A DNA stretch of 64,000 nucleotides from Plantactinospora endophytica (GCF_016862915.1 NZ_BONW01000041.1:1-64000), one strand, 5' to 3'; shown: positions 1 to 8,147, counted from the first letter of the stretch. Numbers and translations: made by a program. Notes: generated by a model not told the origin, from the letters alone.

Positions 1-533
1 TCCTCGGGCTTCTTCCCGTCTTCGGCCTTCTTGCCGCTCTCTTCGGGCTTCTTGCCGTCTTCCGCCTTCTTGCCGTCGTATTCGGCCTTCTTGTCGCTGT
101 CCTCGGCCTTCTTGCCGTCGTCCCAGCCGTCCTTGCCTTCTTCGTGCTTCTTCTCGGCCTTGTAGTCGTCCTTGCCCTCTTCGTGCTTCTTCTCGGCCTT
201 GTAGTCGTCCTTGCCTTCCTCGTACTTCTTGCCGGCCTTGTAGTCGTCCTTGTGGTCCTTCGGGGCGAGTTCCACCTTTCCGGTGACCTTCGACCACAGC
301 CACGCGTGCTCCTGCGCCTCGGGGCAGACCTCGATGAGTTCGACCTTGTCCCCGGGCTTTGCCACGTGCGGCTTCGCGAAGGTACGGCCCGCGTTGTCCT
401 TCCGGTGCCCCTCCGGGTGGTAGCCGCCGTCTGCGAGGGCGGCCGAGGGGGCGAAAACGAGTAGAGAAGCGCCGCCGAGAGCGGCTCCTGCGATCACCTT
501 GCCGAGGAACTTCTTGGACATGACTTTCGTCAT
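1..533 (-). CDS. Secreted Lys/Asp/Glu-rich tandem-repeat protein (partial, C-terminus off window)
   Basis: Reading leftwards from 533 the protein begins MTKVMSKKFLGKVIAGAALG, a typical signal peptide (cleavage probably after the SAALA stretch). A short globular part with one Cys follows (VELIEVCPEAQEHAWLW). Then comes a highly charged tail: three 13-residue repeats of the type DDYKAEKKHEEGK, then shorter GKKAED/GKKPEE units that run off the left edge without a stop. A second in-frame ATG at 521 is possible. The purine tract GAGGGAAGG just before 533 favours the upstream start. I do not recognise a family. The composition suggests an extended surface or cell-wall-associated polyelectrolyte; this is inference. 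Confidence 0.75.
   Translation of the reverse strand, partial: MTKVMSKKFLGKVIAGAALGGASLLVFAPSAALADGGYHPEGHRKDNAGRTFAKPHVAKPGDKVELIEVCPEAQEHAWLWSKVTGKVELAPKDHKDDYKAGKKYEEGKDDYKAEKKHEEGKDDYKAEKKHEEGKDGWDDGKKAEDSDKKAEYDGKKAEDGKKPEESGKKAEDGKKPE
132..248 (-). repeat. Three tandem 39-bp in-frame repeats
   Basis: Three near-identical 39-bp units (132-170, 171-209, 210-248) encode the 13-residue repeats of the secreted Lys-rich protein. The period is a multiple of three, so copy number can change without a frameshift. Degenerate shorter units continue to position 1. Confidence 0.85.
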
Positions 534-577
534 CCTTCCCTCTTGCCTCAGCTCGCCGGAAGACGAGCCATGACCGA

Positions 578-583
578 GATTAG
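578..583 (-). promoter_or_regulatory. Candidate -10 element of the Lys-rich protein gene
   Basis: TAATCT read on the minus strand lies in an AT-rich patch about 45 bases upstream of the start at 533. No convincing -35 hexamer was found at the usual spacing. Confidence 0.4.
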
Positions 584-1015
584 CGAATTTGTGAGCTTTC
601 ATCGGATTTTTTCAGCATTTCCCCGAACGGGCAGAGAAGGAGGCGACAGGTGCCACCTGGGGACCTCTGGCGGGTAGCGATCGGCTCGGCACCCGCTGCG
701 CCGGCTCGGCGGCCCGGGGCGGATTCGGCGGCTGTGCCCCGGTCGCCGGTTCCTGGACGGGTCGGGGGGTTCCGCCGCGATCGGGTAGATCCGGGGGATA
801 GGCACCGCTCGTCCCGTTCGGGCCCGCCGGAACGGGGTCCATCGTGGAGCGGCTCCGGGCGGAGGATCAGGTCCGCGACCCTGGCGGCGGTTCCGGGGTA
901 CGATGCCGCCGGAGTGGCGTCCACTGTGCCCGGCCGACCGTGCCGCCGCAGGTCGGGAGCGGGGCCGACGACGGCCAGTGCGAGCAGGGAATCGTCACCC
1001 ATCACTGCCGGGGTG
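584..1015. other. Non-coding stretch between divergent genes
   Basis: No open frame here has a ribosome-binding site, codon bias or recognisable protein. The frames that are open are Arg/Pro/Gly-rich, as expected of random GC-rich DNA. An AT-rich patch at 585-620 probably belongs to the leftward promoter. Confidence 0.5.
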
Positions 1016-1044
1016 TTGTGGTGGAAGCGCTCCCATGCAAGAAT
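1016..1044 (+). promoter_or_regulatory. Cellulase promoter with CebR/CelR-type operator in the spacer
   Basis: TGGAAGCGCTCCCA at 1022-1035 differs by one base from the 14-bp palindrome TGGGAGCGCTCCCA bound by CebR (Streptomyces) and CelR (Thermobifida). It sits between a -35-like TTGTGG (1016-1021) and a -10-like AAGAAT (1039-1044) with a 17-bp spacer. A bound repressor would therefore occlude RNA polymerase. The predicted transcript start near 1051 gives a leader of about 230 nt before the cellulase start. Confidence 0.7.
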
Positions 1045-1281
1045 TCATCCACTGTGCTGGGGGAGCCACACCGCGCAGCAGACGCCGAGGGCAGCCGGTT
1101 CACCGGACGGCGTCACCACGGCCGCTGACCGCGGCCGGCACCACCACCAGTTCCGCCCGTCCGGGTCGGGCATACCGCAGTCCCCCATGGCGTCCACGGA
1201 CGAACCCACCTGACGCAGGTCCGTGTGACCGCCGCGCCGGTCCCGCCTGTCGTGACCGGCTGGCCCAAGGAGATCAGTGGC

Positions 1282-3045
1282 ATGAATTTACGGAGTAGAT
1301 TGTCCGTCCGGCAGAGAGTCGTCGCGGTGGCCGGTGCGAGCGCTTTGGTCGCCGCCGGTCTGGTCACCATCCCGGCGTCGGTGGCGCAGGCGGCCCCCGG
1401 GTGCAGCGTCACCTACACCGCCAACCAGTGGCAGGGTGGCTTCACCGCGAACATCACCATCCGGAACGTCGGTGACGCGATCAACGGCTGGACCCTCCGC
1501 TTCAACTTCGGGAACGCCAACCAGCGGGTGTCGCAGGGCTGGTCGGCCAACTGGACCCAGTCCGGCACCCAGGTCACCGCGACGAACATGTCGTACAACG
1601 GCAACCTGGCCACCGGCGCCTCCACCGGCATCGGGTTCAACGGCTCCTGGAGCGGCAGCAACCCGGCGCCGACGTCCTTCAGCATCAACGGGACGAACTG
1701 CAACGGCACCGCCCCCACCACCGGCCCCACCACCGGGCCGACGACCGGACCGACGACGGGCCCGACCACCGGCCCGACGACCGGCCCGACCGGCAACCCC
1801 GGTACCCGGGTGGACAACCCGTACTCGGGCGCCCGGGGTTACGTGAACCCGGAGTGGAAGGCCAAGGCGGAGAGCGTCTCCGGCGGTAACCGGATCTCCA
1901 ACAACCCGACCGGTGTCTGGCTGGACCGGATCGCCGCGATCAACGGCACCCCGGACAGCAGTTCGAACGGTCCGATGGGCCTGAAGGCACACCTGGACGA
2001 GGCGCTGGCGCAGAACGCCGGCTACATCCAGATCGTCATCTACAACCTGCCCGGCCGGGACTGTGCGGCACTTGCCTCCAACGGTGAACTTCCGGCGGAC
2101 GCGCTGCCCCGGTACAAGTCCGAGTACATCGACCCGATCGCGACGATCATGGCGAACTCGGCGTACCGGAACCTGCGGATCATCGCGATCATCGAGATCG
2201 ACTCGCTGCCGAACCTGGTCACCAACGTCTCGCCGCGGGAGACCGCGACGGCACAGTGCGACACCATGAAGGCCAACGGCAACTACGTCAAGGGTGTCGG
2301 CTACGCCCTGGCCAAGCTCGGTGCGATCCCGAACGTCTACAACTACATCGACGCCGGCCACCACGGCTGGATCGGGTGGGACGACAACTTCAACGCCTCC
2401 GCGCAGATCTTCGCCGAGGCCGCCCGCGCCGAGGGCAGCACCCAGGCCAACGTGCACGGCTTCATCGCCAACACCGCCAACTACTCGGCCACGCTCGAGC
2501 CGTACCTGAACGTGACCGAGCAGAACCGGCAGTCGACCTGGATCGACTGGAACCGGTACGTGGACGAGCAGCGGTTTGCCCAGGCACTCCGTACCCAGCT
2601 CATCAGCCAGGGCTTCAGCTCCAGCATCGGCATGCTGATCGACACCTCGCGCAACGGTTGGGGCGGCTCGGCCCGGCCCACCGGCGCGGTCACCTCGGGC
2701 GACATCAACCAGCAGGTCAACGGCTCCCGCATCGACCGCCGGATCCACCTCGGCAACTGGTGCAACCAGAGCGGTGCCGGCCTGGGCGAGCGTCCGCGTG
2801 CGGCGCCCGCCAGCGGGATCGACGCGTACGTCTGGATCAAGCCCCCGGGCGAGTCGGACGGCTCCAGCACCCAGATCGACAACGACGAGGGCAAGGGCTT
2901 CGACCGGATGTGCGACCCGACCTACGGTGGCAACCCGCGGAACAACAACAACATGAGTGGCGCACTCTCCGGTGCCCCGATCTCGGGTGCCTGGTTCCCG
3001 GCGCAGCTCACCCAGCTGATGCAGAACGCGTACCCGGCGCTCTGA
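1282..3045 (+). CDS. Secreted GH6 cellulase (cellobiohydrolase type) with N-terminal CBM2
   Basis: A 587-residue exoenzyme that should cleave cellulose beta-1,4 bonds, with the domain order of exocellulase Cel6B of Thermobifida. A signal peptide ends near residue 37 (ASVAQA). CBM2 spans about 41-140, bracketed by Cys41 and Cys140, and a TTGP-repeat linker spans 141-175. The GH6 domain follows, with IYNLPGRDCAAL (Asp260) and IEIDSLPNLVTN (Asp307, expected proton donor). WIKPPGESDG near the C-terminus is the usual GH6 exo-type motif. The ATG at 1282 has AAGGAG nine bases upstream; a GTG at 1225 would only lengthen the N-terminus and disrupt the signal peptide. Codon 3 is a rare TTA. Confidence 0.93.
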   Translation: MNLRSRLSVRQRVVAVAGASALVAAGLVTIPASVAQAAPGCSVTYTANQWQGGFTANITIRNVGDAINGWTLRFNFGNANQRVSQGWSANWTQSGTQVTATNMSYNGNLATGASTGIGFNGSWSGSNPAPTSFSINGTNCNGTAPTTGPTTGPTTGPTTGPTTGPTTGPTGNPGTRVDNPYSGARGYVNPEWKAKAESVSGGNRISNNPTGVWLDRIAAINGTPDSSSNGPMGLKAHLDEALAQNAGYIQIVIYNLPGRDCAALASNGELPADALPRYKSEYIDPIATIMANSAYRNLRIIAIIEIDSLPNLVTNVSPRETATAQCDTMKANGNYVKGVGYALAKLGAIPNVYNYIDAGHHGWIGWDDNFNASAQIFAEAARAEGSTQANVHGFIANTANYSATLEPYLNVTEQNRQSTWIDWNRYVDEQRFAQALRTQLISQGFSSSIGMLIDTSRNGWGGSARPTGAVTSGDINQQVNGSRIDRRIHLGNWCNQSGAGLGERPRAAPASGIDAYVWIKPPGESDGSSTQIDNDEGKGFDRMCDPTYGGNPRNNNNMSGALSGAPISGAWFPAQLTQLMQNAYPAL

Positions 3046-3081
3046 TCGGCTGCTAGTACCACTGGGGCGAGAACACCACCA

Positions 3082-3125
3082 GGCGGTCCCCGGTCGGCGC
3101 GGCGACGCGTCGGCCGGGGACCGCC
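3082..3125. terminator. Bidirectional hairpin between convergent genes
   Basis: Perfect 12-bp inverted repeat (GGCGGTCCCCGG / CCGGGGACCGCC) with a 20-nt loop. It lies just after the cellulase stop and before the end of the convergent gene at 3161. There is no U-tract, as is common in actinobacteria. Confidence 0.7.
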
Positions 3126-3160
3126 GCCGTGACGGGCGGGGTGCTCCCGGGTACCGCCGG

Positions 3161-3529
3161 TCAGGGCACCGTCTTCTCCACGCTGGCCGCCGTACCCCGC
3201 TGCTCGATTTCCTGCCGGGCCCGCTCGACGTTGCCCGGTGTCGGGTCGCGGCCCTGCGCCGCCGCCAGGTCCTCCGGGTCCCAGGGCTGCTCGGCCCCGG
3301 TACGGGTGTCTCCCGCGCTGCCCGCCCCCTGCCCGTGCGGGTCGCCGAGCAGGTCCTCGGTGGCCGGGAAGTCGCCCTGGACGTCCTCGGGGTCCACGAA
3401 CTCGGGGTTCTCCGCCCGTGGCCCGCCGTCGGAGGCCAACTGCGGTACGGCGGTGTCGTCCTCGATTGCCGCGGCCACCTCGGGGCTGTCCTCCAGCGGC
3501 CGGTTCGGCCTCGGATCGCGTTCCGTCAT
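3161..3529 (-). CDS. Small acidic hydrophilic protein of unknown function
   Basis: A 122-residue Pro/Asp/Glu/Gln-rich protein (starts MTERDPRPNRPLEDSPEVAA) with no Cys, no signal peptide and no membrane segment. A segment AEQPWDPEDLAAAQGRDPTP precedes a likely C-terminal helix (NVERARQEIEQRG). No catalytic motif is visible and I do not recognise a named family. It is probably mostly disordered. It is the first of three minus-strand genes sharing this hydrophilic style. Confidence 0.6.
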   Translation of the reverse strand: MTERDPRPNRPLEDSPEVAAAIEDDTAVPQLASDGGPRAENPEFVDPEDVQGDFPATEDLLGDPHGQGAGSAGDTRTGAEQPWDPEDLAAAQGRDPTPGNVERARQEIEQRGTAASVEKTVP

Positions 3530-3633
3530 CGTTGCTGCCCTCCTGTCCGGATGGGACTGGGCGCCGGACCGGTCGGTCGTCCGGATCGACTACCCCGGAG
3601 GACCGCCGCCATACCTGTCCAGGCGGCAGCCAG

Positions 3634-3714
3634 ACGACGGCGGCGCGTGCCGGCAGCCCGACGACGGCGGCGCGTGCCGGTGGCCCGACGACGGCGGCGC
3701 GTGCCGGCGGCCCG
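3634..3714. repeat. Three tandem 27-bp repeats, intergenic
   Basis: Three nearly perfect copies (3634-3660, 3661-3687, 3688-3714) of a GC-only unit starting ACGACGGCGGCGCGTGCCGG. They lie between the gene at 3161-3529 and the terminator of the next minus-strand gene. No coding function is seen. Confidence 0.8.
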
Positions 3715-3731
3715 GGCGGTCCGGCACACGG

Positions 3732-3777
3732 ACGGCTCCCCGGCGCCCGCCAGGTGTGACGGGAGCCGGGGAGCCGT
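3732..3777 (-). terminator. Hairpin terminator downstream of the 3804-5501 gene
   Basis: A perfect 12-bp inverted repeat (ACGGCTCCCCGG / CCGGGGAGCCGT) ends 27 bases beyond the stop codon of the minus-strand gene. Confidence 0.65.
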
Positions 3778-3803
3778 CGGAGCCGGATCCGGTGCCGGGT
3801 CGG

Positions 3804-5501
3804 CTACCGGCCGAGCAGGCGGTCCAGGAAGTCCCGGTGCCGGCGTACCACCATCCGCAACTGTTCGGTGTCCGTCGCGCCGTCGCGCTGCCAACCGCCG
3901 AGGTCGTCGCGTTGCCGGCTCAGAGCGGCGGTCACCGCCTCGACGGACTCCTGGACCAGCCGGTGCGCGTCGGCGGTCGCCCCCGGCGGGTCGTCGACGA
4001 AGCGGAGCTGCACCTCACGCCACCGGTCCCGGAACCCCTGCGCGGCCTCCTCGTCGAGGATGGCCACGATCGGCTCGGCCGGTGCCGCGCCGGGCAGCAG
4101 ACCGCCGTCGACCGTTCTGCTCGGACCCGTGGTCGTGGTCTCGTCCCGCGCGTCGATCCGGTCCGGGCCACCGTCGTCCGCCGGGACGCGGGTACCGCCG
4201 GCGTCGTCCGCCGGGACGCGGGTACCGCCGGTCAGCGCGTCGGGGTCGCCCGCGCTGAGTACGTCCGGGTTCGTCGGCCGGGCCACGCCGACCGCCGTCG
4301 AACCCTCCGGCGCGTCCCGGCCGAACGGGTCCACCGGCGGCTCGGACCGACTGGCGTCGGCGCCGGAATCGCCGGCCCGGGTGGCGGTGGCGGCGTCGGC
4401 CGCACCGAGGCTCCGATCGGGTACGCCCGGTCGTGTTCCGCTCCCGACCCGCTCGTCGCCGACCCCGTCGATCCGGTCGTCGGCCGGCCCGTCGCCGGAC
4501 CGGACCGTGTCGTCGTTGCGCGGGTCGCGGTGACTGCCGGCCAGCGCGGCGGCCGCCGCCGCACCGGCGACGGTGGTGGCGCCGAAGCTGGTGGGCAGGG
4601 GCGCCGGCTCGTGGAACTCCGGCTCGCCGGACGACTTCCGGTCGGCGTTCCAGGGCCCGTCGGTGTCGCTCCGCGCTCCGCCGTCGTCCGCCCGTTCGAC
4701 GCCGTTCGACGCCGTAGTGGTGTCCGCCCGTTCGACGTCGTCCGTCGCTGCGGTGGTGCCCGACCGCTTCACGTCGTCCGTCGCTGCGGTGGTGTCCGTA
4801 CCTGCCACGCCGTCCGCCTTCCCCGTCACGCCGTCCTTCCCCGTCACGCCGTCGGGCTTCGTCGCCCCGCCGTCCGTCCTCCCCGCGTCGTCGTCCGCCG
4901 TCGCCCGGCCGTCGGTCCACGGCACGCCGTCCGGGTCGTCGGCGGCGTCCTTCCCGGCGACGTCCGCGCGGCTGGTGGCATCCGCCTTCCCGGCAGCCTC
5001 CCTGCCGCCGGACGGCTTCCCGCCGTCGGTCGGCCCGTCCAGGTCGTCGGGGTTGCCGTCGGCGGCCGGGCTACCGGCGGCCTGGGCCTGGCTGGCATCG
5101 GCCAGGTCACCCCGGTCGCCGGTACCCGGAGAGTCGCCGCCGGAGTCGAAGGTGTTCGTCGGAGTGCGCTCCGGGAGGGCGTCGTCGTCCAGCGCGGCGT
5201 CCTCGGCCCGTTCGTCGTCCGACCGGCCGCCGCCCCGCCGGTCGTCCCGATCGCGGGCCGCCTCGGCGGGGTCCGCCGGCCAGGCTGGTCCGGCGCCGCT
5301 GGTGGCCAGGTCGTTGTCGTACGAGCCCCGTTCGTCCAGCGCGTCCGGGCCCTGGTCGCCGGTGCCCTCCCGGTACCGGTTCCGGTGCCGGCCGTCGGTG
5401 TCACCGGTCGGCTCGGCCTGGCCGGGCCCGACCACGGGTACGGGCTCGGAGCGGATCACGTCGGGACCGTCGTTGTCGGTCTGCTGTTCCTGCTGACGCA
5501 T
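3804..5501 (-). CDS. Large disordered Asp/Thr/Gly-rich protein with conserved C-terminal module
   Basis: About 565 residues. The start at 5501 (MRQQEQQTDN) has GAGGAGG nine bases upstream; an in-frame ATG at 5519 lacks this. Residues 1 to about 465 are low-complexity Asp/Gly/Arg/Thr with internal repeats such as TAATDDVERADTT. The last 90 residues form a helical module (FRDRWREVQLRFVDDPPGAT ... LRMVVRRHRDFLDRLLGR) clearly related to the C-terminus of the next gene upstream (5516-6106). No signal peptide or membrane segment is seen. The function is unknown. The two genes are 14 bases apart and probably cotranscribed. Confidence 0.65.
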   Translation of the reverse strand: MRQQEQQTDNDGPDVIRSEPVPVVGPGQAEPTGDTDGRHRNRYREGTGDQGPDALDERGSYDNDLATSGAGPAWPADPAEAARDRDDRRGGGRSDDERAEDAALDDDALPERTPTNTFDSGGDSPGTGDRGDLADASQAQAAGSPAADGNPDDLDGPTDGGKPSGGREAAGKADATSRADVAGKDAADDPDGVPWTDGRATADDDAGRTDGGATKPDGVTGKDGVTGKADGVAGTDTTAATDDVKRSGTTAATDDVERADTTTASNGVERADDGGARSDTDGPWNADRKSSGEPEFHEPAPLPTSFGATTVAGAAAAAALAGSHRDPRNDDTVRSGDGPADDRIDGVGDERVGSGTRPGVPDRSLGAADAATATRAGDSGADASRSEPPVDPFGRDAPEGSTAVGVARPTNPDVLSAGDPDALTGGTRVPADDAGGTRVPADDGGPDRIDARDETTTTGPSRTVDGGLLPGAAPAEPIVAILDEEAAQGFRDRWREVQLRFVDDPPGATADAHRLVQESVEAVTAALSRQRDDLGGWQRDGATDTEQLRMVVRRHRDFLDRLLGR

Positions 5502-5515
5502 GACAGAGGGCCTCC

Positions 5516-6106
5516 TCACCGGCTCGGTACGTCCTGCGGGGTGTCCGGACGGGGCTCGTCCGAGGGCTGGCGTACGGGGTCCTCGCCGAGCAGGTCGGCG
5601 AAGAGTTCCCGGTAGTGCACGACGGCCTGGCGGAGCTGTTCGGTGCTCGCCTCGCCGCGCTCGTTGCGCAGATGGATCTCGTGAGCGTCCCGGTAGTGGG
5701 TCAGGGTGCGGGCGTGCTCGACGGAGAGGTGGGCCAGTTGGTCGTCGTACCCGCCGATCGGATAGCCGCGTTCGGCGATCAGCCGGGTGACCAGTTCGTC
5801 GGCCGCGCCCACGGCGGCTGCCGGGGAGTCGACGAACTGGGCCTGGATCTCCTCCCAGTCGGCGGCGTACTGCCGGCGGGCGTCGGCGGTCAGCGGGGTC
5901 AGCGTCAGTTCCGCGTGCCGGCGCTCGCGCTCCCGGAGTTCGCGTTCGGCGGCGGTCCGGCTCTGCTGTTCGGCGACCAGCCGGTCGTACTCGGGGCCGA
6001 ACCGGCTGCGCAGGGCGCGGCGGCGACTGGCCACCCAGATGGCCGGAACGGCCGCGGCGACGGCGAGGACCACAAGGACGATGAGGGCGACTTCTATGGG
6101 CGACAT
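5516..6106 (-). CDS. Single-TM membrane protein with conserved C-terminal helical module
   Basis: 196 residues. The start at 6106 (MSPIEVALIVLVVLAVAAAV) follows GAAGGAGG, which makes longer N-termini unlikely. One N-terminal membrane helix (about 5-27) is followed by a charged coiled-coil-like stretch (residues 45-70, ERELRERERRH). A cytoplasmic helical domain then has ADWEEIQAQFVDSPAAAVGA and QLRQAVVHYRELFADLLGED. The same W-x2-(I/V)-Q-x2-FVD-(S/D)-P and QLR-x2-V-x2-(Y/H)-R pattern ends the downstream protein. This resembles widespread actinobacterial proteins of unknown function. Confidence 0.75.
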   Translation of the reverse strand: MSPIEVALIVLVVLAVAAAVPAIWVASRRRALRSRFGPEYDRLVAEQQSRTAAERELRERERRHAELTLTPLTADARRQYAADWEEIQAQFVDSPAAAVGAADELVTRLIAERGYPIGGYDDQLAHLSVEHARTLTHYRDAHEIHLRNERGEASTEQLRQAVVHYRELFADLLGEDPVRQPSDEPRPDTPQDVPSR

Positions 6107-6441
6107 GGCTCCTCCTTCGCTACCTGGTATTCCCGCTCGCCCCTGATCACCAATCCAGATCTGGCACACTTTCGCGCCCGTCGGCGGGAAGCGGTGCGGA
6201 GCGGTAGGAACTACCCGTAGGGTCTCTGACCGGGAGAAACAGGCCGGAACGGTTCGACGGACCCCGATGGCCTCGATGTCGCAGCGCGGTACGGAGCCCG
6301 GGGGTGTCCGGCCGGAGCGGGCCGGCGAACAAAACTTGACTCATTCCAGAAAAGGCGCTTGGCTGGATCATGCGCCGATCGGCCGGCCGGAACCTCGGCG
6401 CCGTCCCGAGTGCCAGCGAGAGCACGACCAGGAGGAGACCG
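6107..6441 (+). promoter_or_regulatory. Catalase upstream region with FurA-like box (6336-6357)
   Basis: TTGACTCATTCCAGAAAAGG at 6336-6355 resembles the actinobacterial FurA/CatR-type operator-promoter seen before furA-katG and catalase genes, where TTGACT doubles as the -35 hexamer. No good -10 was found at 17 bp. The rest of this 335-base gap shows no gene. Confidence 0.55.
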
Positions 6442-7932
6442 ATGAGCGATCCCCAGGCGAGGAAGCCGACCCTCACCACCCGGCAGGGGCATCCCGTACA
6501 CAACAACCAGCAGCAGCGCACCGTGGGCTCGCGTGGCCCCGCGACGCTGGAGAACTACCACTTCCTGGAGAAGATCAGCCACTTCGACCGGGAGCGGATC
6601 CCGGAGCGCGTGGTGCACGCGCGCGGCTTCGTCGCGCACGGCGAGTTCGAGGCGTACGGGACGATCGGCGACGAGCCGGCCTCGACGTACACCCGGGCGA
6701 AGCTGTTCCAGAGCAGGGGAAAGAAGACGCCGGTCTCGGTCCGGTTCTCCACCGTGATCGGCGGACGGGACTCCTCCGAGGCGACCCGCGACCCGCGCGG
6801 CTTCGCGGTCAAGTTCCGCACCGACGACGGCAACTGGGACCTGGTCGGCAACAACCTGCCGGTCTTCTTCATCCGGGACGCGATCAAGTTCCCGGACGTG
6901 ATCCACGCACTGAAGCCGGACCCGGTCACCTTCCGGCAGGAGCCGAACCGGATCTTCGACTTCATGTCCCACACGCCGGAGTCGATGCACATGCTGACCT
7001 GGCTGTTCAGCCCGCGCGGCATCCCGGCCAACTACCGCAGGCAGGACGGGTTCGGGGTGAACACCTACCGGATGGTCAACGCGGCCGGCGAAGGCGTACT
7101 GGTCAAGTACCACTGGAAGTCGCAGCAGGGCATCGAGTCGCTGACCGAGGAGCAGGCCGCCGCCATCCAGGCGACCGAGCTGGGGCACGCCTCGAAGGAC
7201 CTCTACGAGGCGATCGAGCGCGGCGACTGTCCGAGTTGGCAGCTCAACGTCCAGATCATGAGCGACGACGAGCACCCGGAACTGGACTTCGACCCGCTGG
7301 ACGACACCAAGACCTGGCCGGAGGACGTCTTCCCGCTGCGCCCGGTCGGGATGATGACGCTGAACCGCAACGTCGGCAACGTGCACAACGAGAACGAGCA
7401 GATCGCCTTCGGTACCGGTGTGCTGGTCGACGGGCTGGAGTTCAGCGACGACAAGATGCTAGTCGGCCGGACGTTCTCCTACTCCGACACCCAGCGCTAC
7501 CGGGTGGGTCCGAACTACCTCCAGTTGCCGGTGAACGCCCCCCGACCCGACGTCCAGGTCAACACCAACCAGGACGGCGGGCAGATGTCGTACCGGGTGG
7601 ACAACCGGGGCGGTAACCCGCACGTCAACTTCGAGCCGTCCTCGGTGGCCGGGCTGGCCGAGGCCGACGAGTCGTACCGGGAGTACCGGCCGCACGTCTC
7701 GGGGCAGCTCGTGCGGGCGCCGATCGAGCGGCAGAACAACTACGCCCAGGCTGGCGAGCGGTTCCGCACCATGCCCGACTGGGAGCGGGACGACCTGGTC
7801 AAGAACATGGTCAAACTGCTCGGCCAGTGCGACAAGCACATCCAGGAGAAGATGGTCTGGCACTTCAGCCAGTGCGACGAGGCGTACGGGCGGCGGGTCG
7901 CCGAGGGGCTGGGGCTGGCCGTCAGCGCCTGA
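6442..7932 (+). CDS. katA: Monofunctional haem catalase
   Basis: 496 residues, the usual length of small-subunit (clade 3 type) catalases; it converts hydrogen peroxide to water and oxygen in the cytosol. Catalytic His59 lies in ERVVHARG, and the catalytic Asn (about 137) in [15 protein letters not shown]. The proximal haem ligand Tyr347 lies in [16 protein letters not shown]. The ATG at 6442 is preceded by GGAGGAG at ideal spacing; an in-frame ATG at 6370 lacks a ribosome-binding site and adds a non-conserved extension. The gene stands alone. A FurA-like site about 90-105 bases upstream suggests peroxide or iron control. Confidence 0.96.
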   Translation: MSDPQARKPTLTTRQGHPVHNNQQQRTVGSRGPATLENYHFLEKISHFDRERIPERVVHARGFVAHGEFEAYGTIGDEPASTYTRAKLFQSRGKKTPVSVRFSTVIGGRDSSEATRDPRGFAVKFRTDDGNWDLVGNNLPVFFIRDAIKFPDVIHALKPDPVTFRQEPNRIFDFMSHTPESMHMLTWLFSPRGIPANYRRQDGFGVNTYRMVNAAGEGVLVKYHWKSQQGIESLTEEQAAAIQATELGHASKDLYEAIERGDCPSWQLNVQIMSDDEHPELDFDPLDDTKTWPEDVFPLRPVGMMTLNRNVGNVHNENEQIAFGTGVLVDGLEFSDDKMLVGRTFSYSDTQRYRVGPNYLQLPVNAPRPDVQVNTNQDGGQMSYRVDNRGGNPHVNFEPSSVAGLAEADESYREYRPHVSGQLVRAPIERQNNYAQAGERFRTMPDWERDDLVKNMVKLLGQCDKHIQEKMVWHFSQCDEAYGRRVAEGLGLAVSA

Positions 7933-8015
7933 CCGGTGGCCCGGACGGCGTTCCCGGCGCGAGCGTGTCGGCGGACGCCCGTTTCTCGCGGACCACACTC
8001 GGCCCGGCGACGCCC

Positions 8016-8021
8016 TAGACT
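8016..8021 (+). promoter_or_regulatory. -10 element of the leaderless leader/MFS transcript
   Basis: TAGACT ends seven bases before the ATG at 8029, so transcription should start at the A of that ATG or within a base of it. The -35 region is weak. Confidence 0.55.
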
Positions 8022-8028
8022 GGCTGGC

Positions 8029-8052
8029 ATGAGACACCGACTCCGACATTAA
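8029..8052 (+). CDS. Leaderless seven-residue leader peptide MRHRLRH
   Basis: ATG AGA CAC CGA CTC CGA CAT TAA encodes MRHRLRH. It starts seven bases after a -10 hexamer, so the mRNA should begin with the ATG (leaderless). AGA and CGA are rare codons here. Arg-His-Arg and Arg-Leu-Arg match the +x+ (Arg/Lys-x-Arg/Lys) motif; in ErmDL-type leaders, and in the minimal peptide MRLR, this motif arrests macrolide-bound ribosomes. The 95 bases between its stop and the exporter start hold complementary segments. A role as a regulatory leader for the downstream exporter is inference. Confidence 0.55.
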   Translation: MRHRLRH

Positions 8053-8055
8053 GTC

Positions 8056-8147
8056 CCCACCGGAGGCCGGCCCGGCCCGCGTTGCCGGGGCCCACCCGGA
8101 CGTTCGTGACCCGATCCGAGTCCGAAACGTCCTAGTGGGAAGGCCTC
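8056..8147 (+). promoter_or_regulatory. Candidate translational attenuator before the MFS gene
   Basis: CCCAC (8056-8060), just after the leader peptide stop, complements GTGGG (8135-8139), which overlaps the exporter Shine-Dalgarno GGGAAGG (8137-8143). GAGGCC (8063-8068) complements GGCCTC (8142-8147), directly before the ATG. A strong GC hairpin lies between them (GGCCCGGC 8069-8076 with GCCGGGGCC 8084-8092, one bulge). The first two pairings are topologically exclusive in a simple stem, as expected of a switch. Confidence 0.45.

Noticed and set aside
650-1298. Overlapping forward frames of 94-187 codons before the cellulase
   Set aside because: Arg/Pro/Gly-rich, no ribosome-binding site, mutually overlapping, and crossed by the cellulase promoter and operator.
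3129-5615. 828-codon forward frame
   Set aside because: Antisense to two supported minus-strand genes with good ribosome-binding sites; composition is that of a mirror frame of Asp/Thr-rich coding DNA.
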